DNA of 5,431 nt. Origin: Chloroflexota bacterium (GTDB lineage Bacteria; Chloroflexota; Anaerolineae; B4-G1). Positions 5,301 through 5,431 of this stretch are shown in pieces. The translations under genes and the position numbers were made by a program. Position 1 is the first letter of the stretch; each line of letters begins with the position of its first letter. The notes below the pieces were generated by a model. It made no database searches. It saw nothing but the letters and a program-made list of their open reading frames with translations, and was not told the DNA's origin. The stretch is taken from assembly GCA_030596915.1 (NCBI GenBank), contig JAUVSX010000246.1, positions 1 to 5,431 of the forward strand. The letters run 5' to 3'.

Positions 5301-5316
5301 CCGGGGGCGTCCCCGG
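5301..5316. repeat. Small G/C-rich inverted repeat
   Basis: CCGGGG and CCCCGG form a perfect 6-base stem with a four-base GCGT loop. It is the most compact stem in the tail and could contribute to transcription termination on either strand, but no T or A run flanks it. Confidence 0.35.
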
Positions 5317-5344
5317 TGAGCACCACTTGCCGTACATTGTCTGA

Positions 5345-5431
5345 ACCACGGATTACGCGGATTGCAGGATGACACGGATGAAAGACAGCCTCCTGGCGGT
5401 AGGCTCCGTGAAATCTGATAATCCGTCTGCA
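5345..5431. repeat. Palindromic intergenic repeat at the right edge
   Basis: ACGGATTA at 5348-5355 is exactly complementary to TAATCCGT at 5419-5426. The flanking arms pair imperfectly, and the centre holds a second stem, AGCCT (5387-5391) with AGGCT (5401-5405). The left side repeats CGGAT at 5349, 5358 and 5375. The pattern resembles the ACCACGGATTACACGGATT-type palindromes that I recall from many environmental genomes. It differs in sequence from the element at 2841-2915 but shares the design: short quasi-tandem units inside an inverted repeat. The element may continue beyond the window. Confidence 0.6.

Noticed and set aside
4728..5375. Open frame of 215 codons on the minus strand covering the end of the PBP gene and the tail
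   Set aside because: It is antisense to the transpeptidase motif region and extends through hairpins and part of a repeat. It has no recognisable domain and no good start.

Overview
The window is GC-rich, double-stranded-coding bacterial chromosome, most likely from a Chloroflexota-type organism. That placement is an inference from the style of the Maf and penicillin-binding proteins, for example the Maf tail with Cys-Tyr-Ala-Asn-Val-Val-Gly-Leu-Pro-Leu-Cys-His and the lipoprotein PBP2-like protein. It also fits the degenerate palindromic intergenic repeats. No rRNA, tRNA, CRISPR array or transposase gene was seen.

Layout. Positions 1-165 hold no gene I can support, apart from a 46-bp near-copy of the 3' end of the metal transporter gene (90-135). 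Reading leftwards on the minus strand are a CopG/BrnA-type antitoxin (166-438) and, overlapping its start, the C-terminal half of a BrnT-type toxin (425-574). The toxin remnant abuts the stop codon of a cation diffusion facilitator (CDF) metal transporter gene (575-1993). A near-consensus sigma-70-type promoter for the minus-strand genes lies at 2131-2158. On the plus strand follow a Maf-family nucleotide pyrophosphatase (2161-2838), a palindromic repeat (2841-2915), a strong promoter (2934-2961) and a lipoprotein class B penicillin-binding protein (2967-5180). The right end (5181-5431) is non-coding, with a hairpin right after the stop codon, two further small hairpins and a second palindromic repeat that reaches the window edge.

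How the genes fit together. The two plus-strand genes suit a cell envelope and division theme: Maf is a house-cleaning pyrophosphatase linked to septum formation, and the PBP is a peptidoglycan transpeptidase. The PBP has its own promoter, placed so that its mRNA is predicted to be leaderless. The minus strand encodes a metal efflux transporter with an unusual tripled cytoplasmic metal-binding domain, each copy retaining a full set of YiiP-like ligand positions. Downstream of it sits a decayed toxin-antitoxin module bracketed by direct copies of the transporter gene's own 3' end. The two most interesting points are the tripled domain with conserved ligand spacing, and the repeat-flanked toxin-antitoxin scar at the end of the transporter gene.
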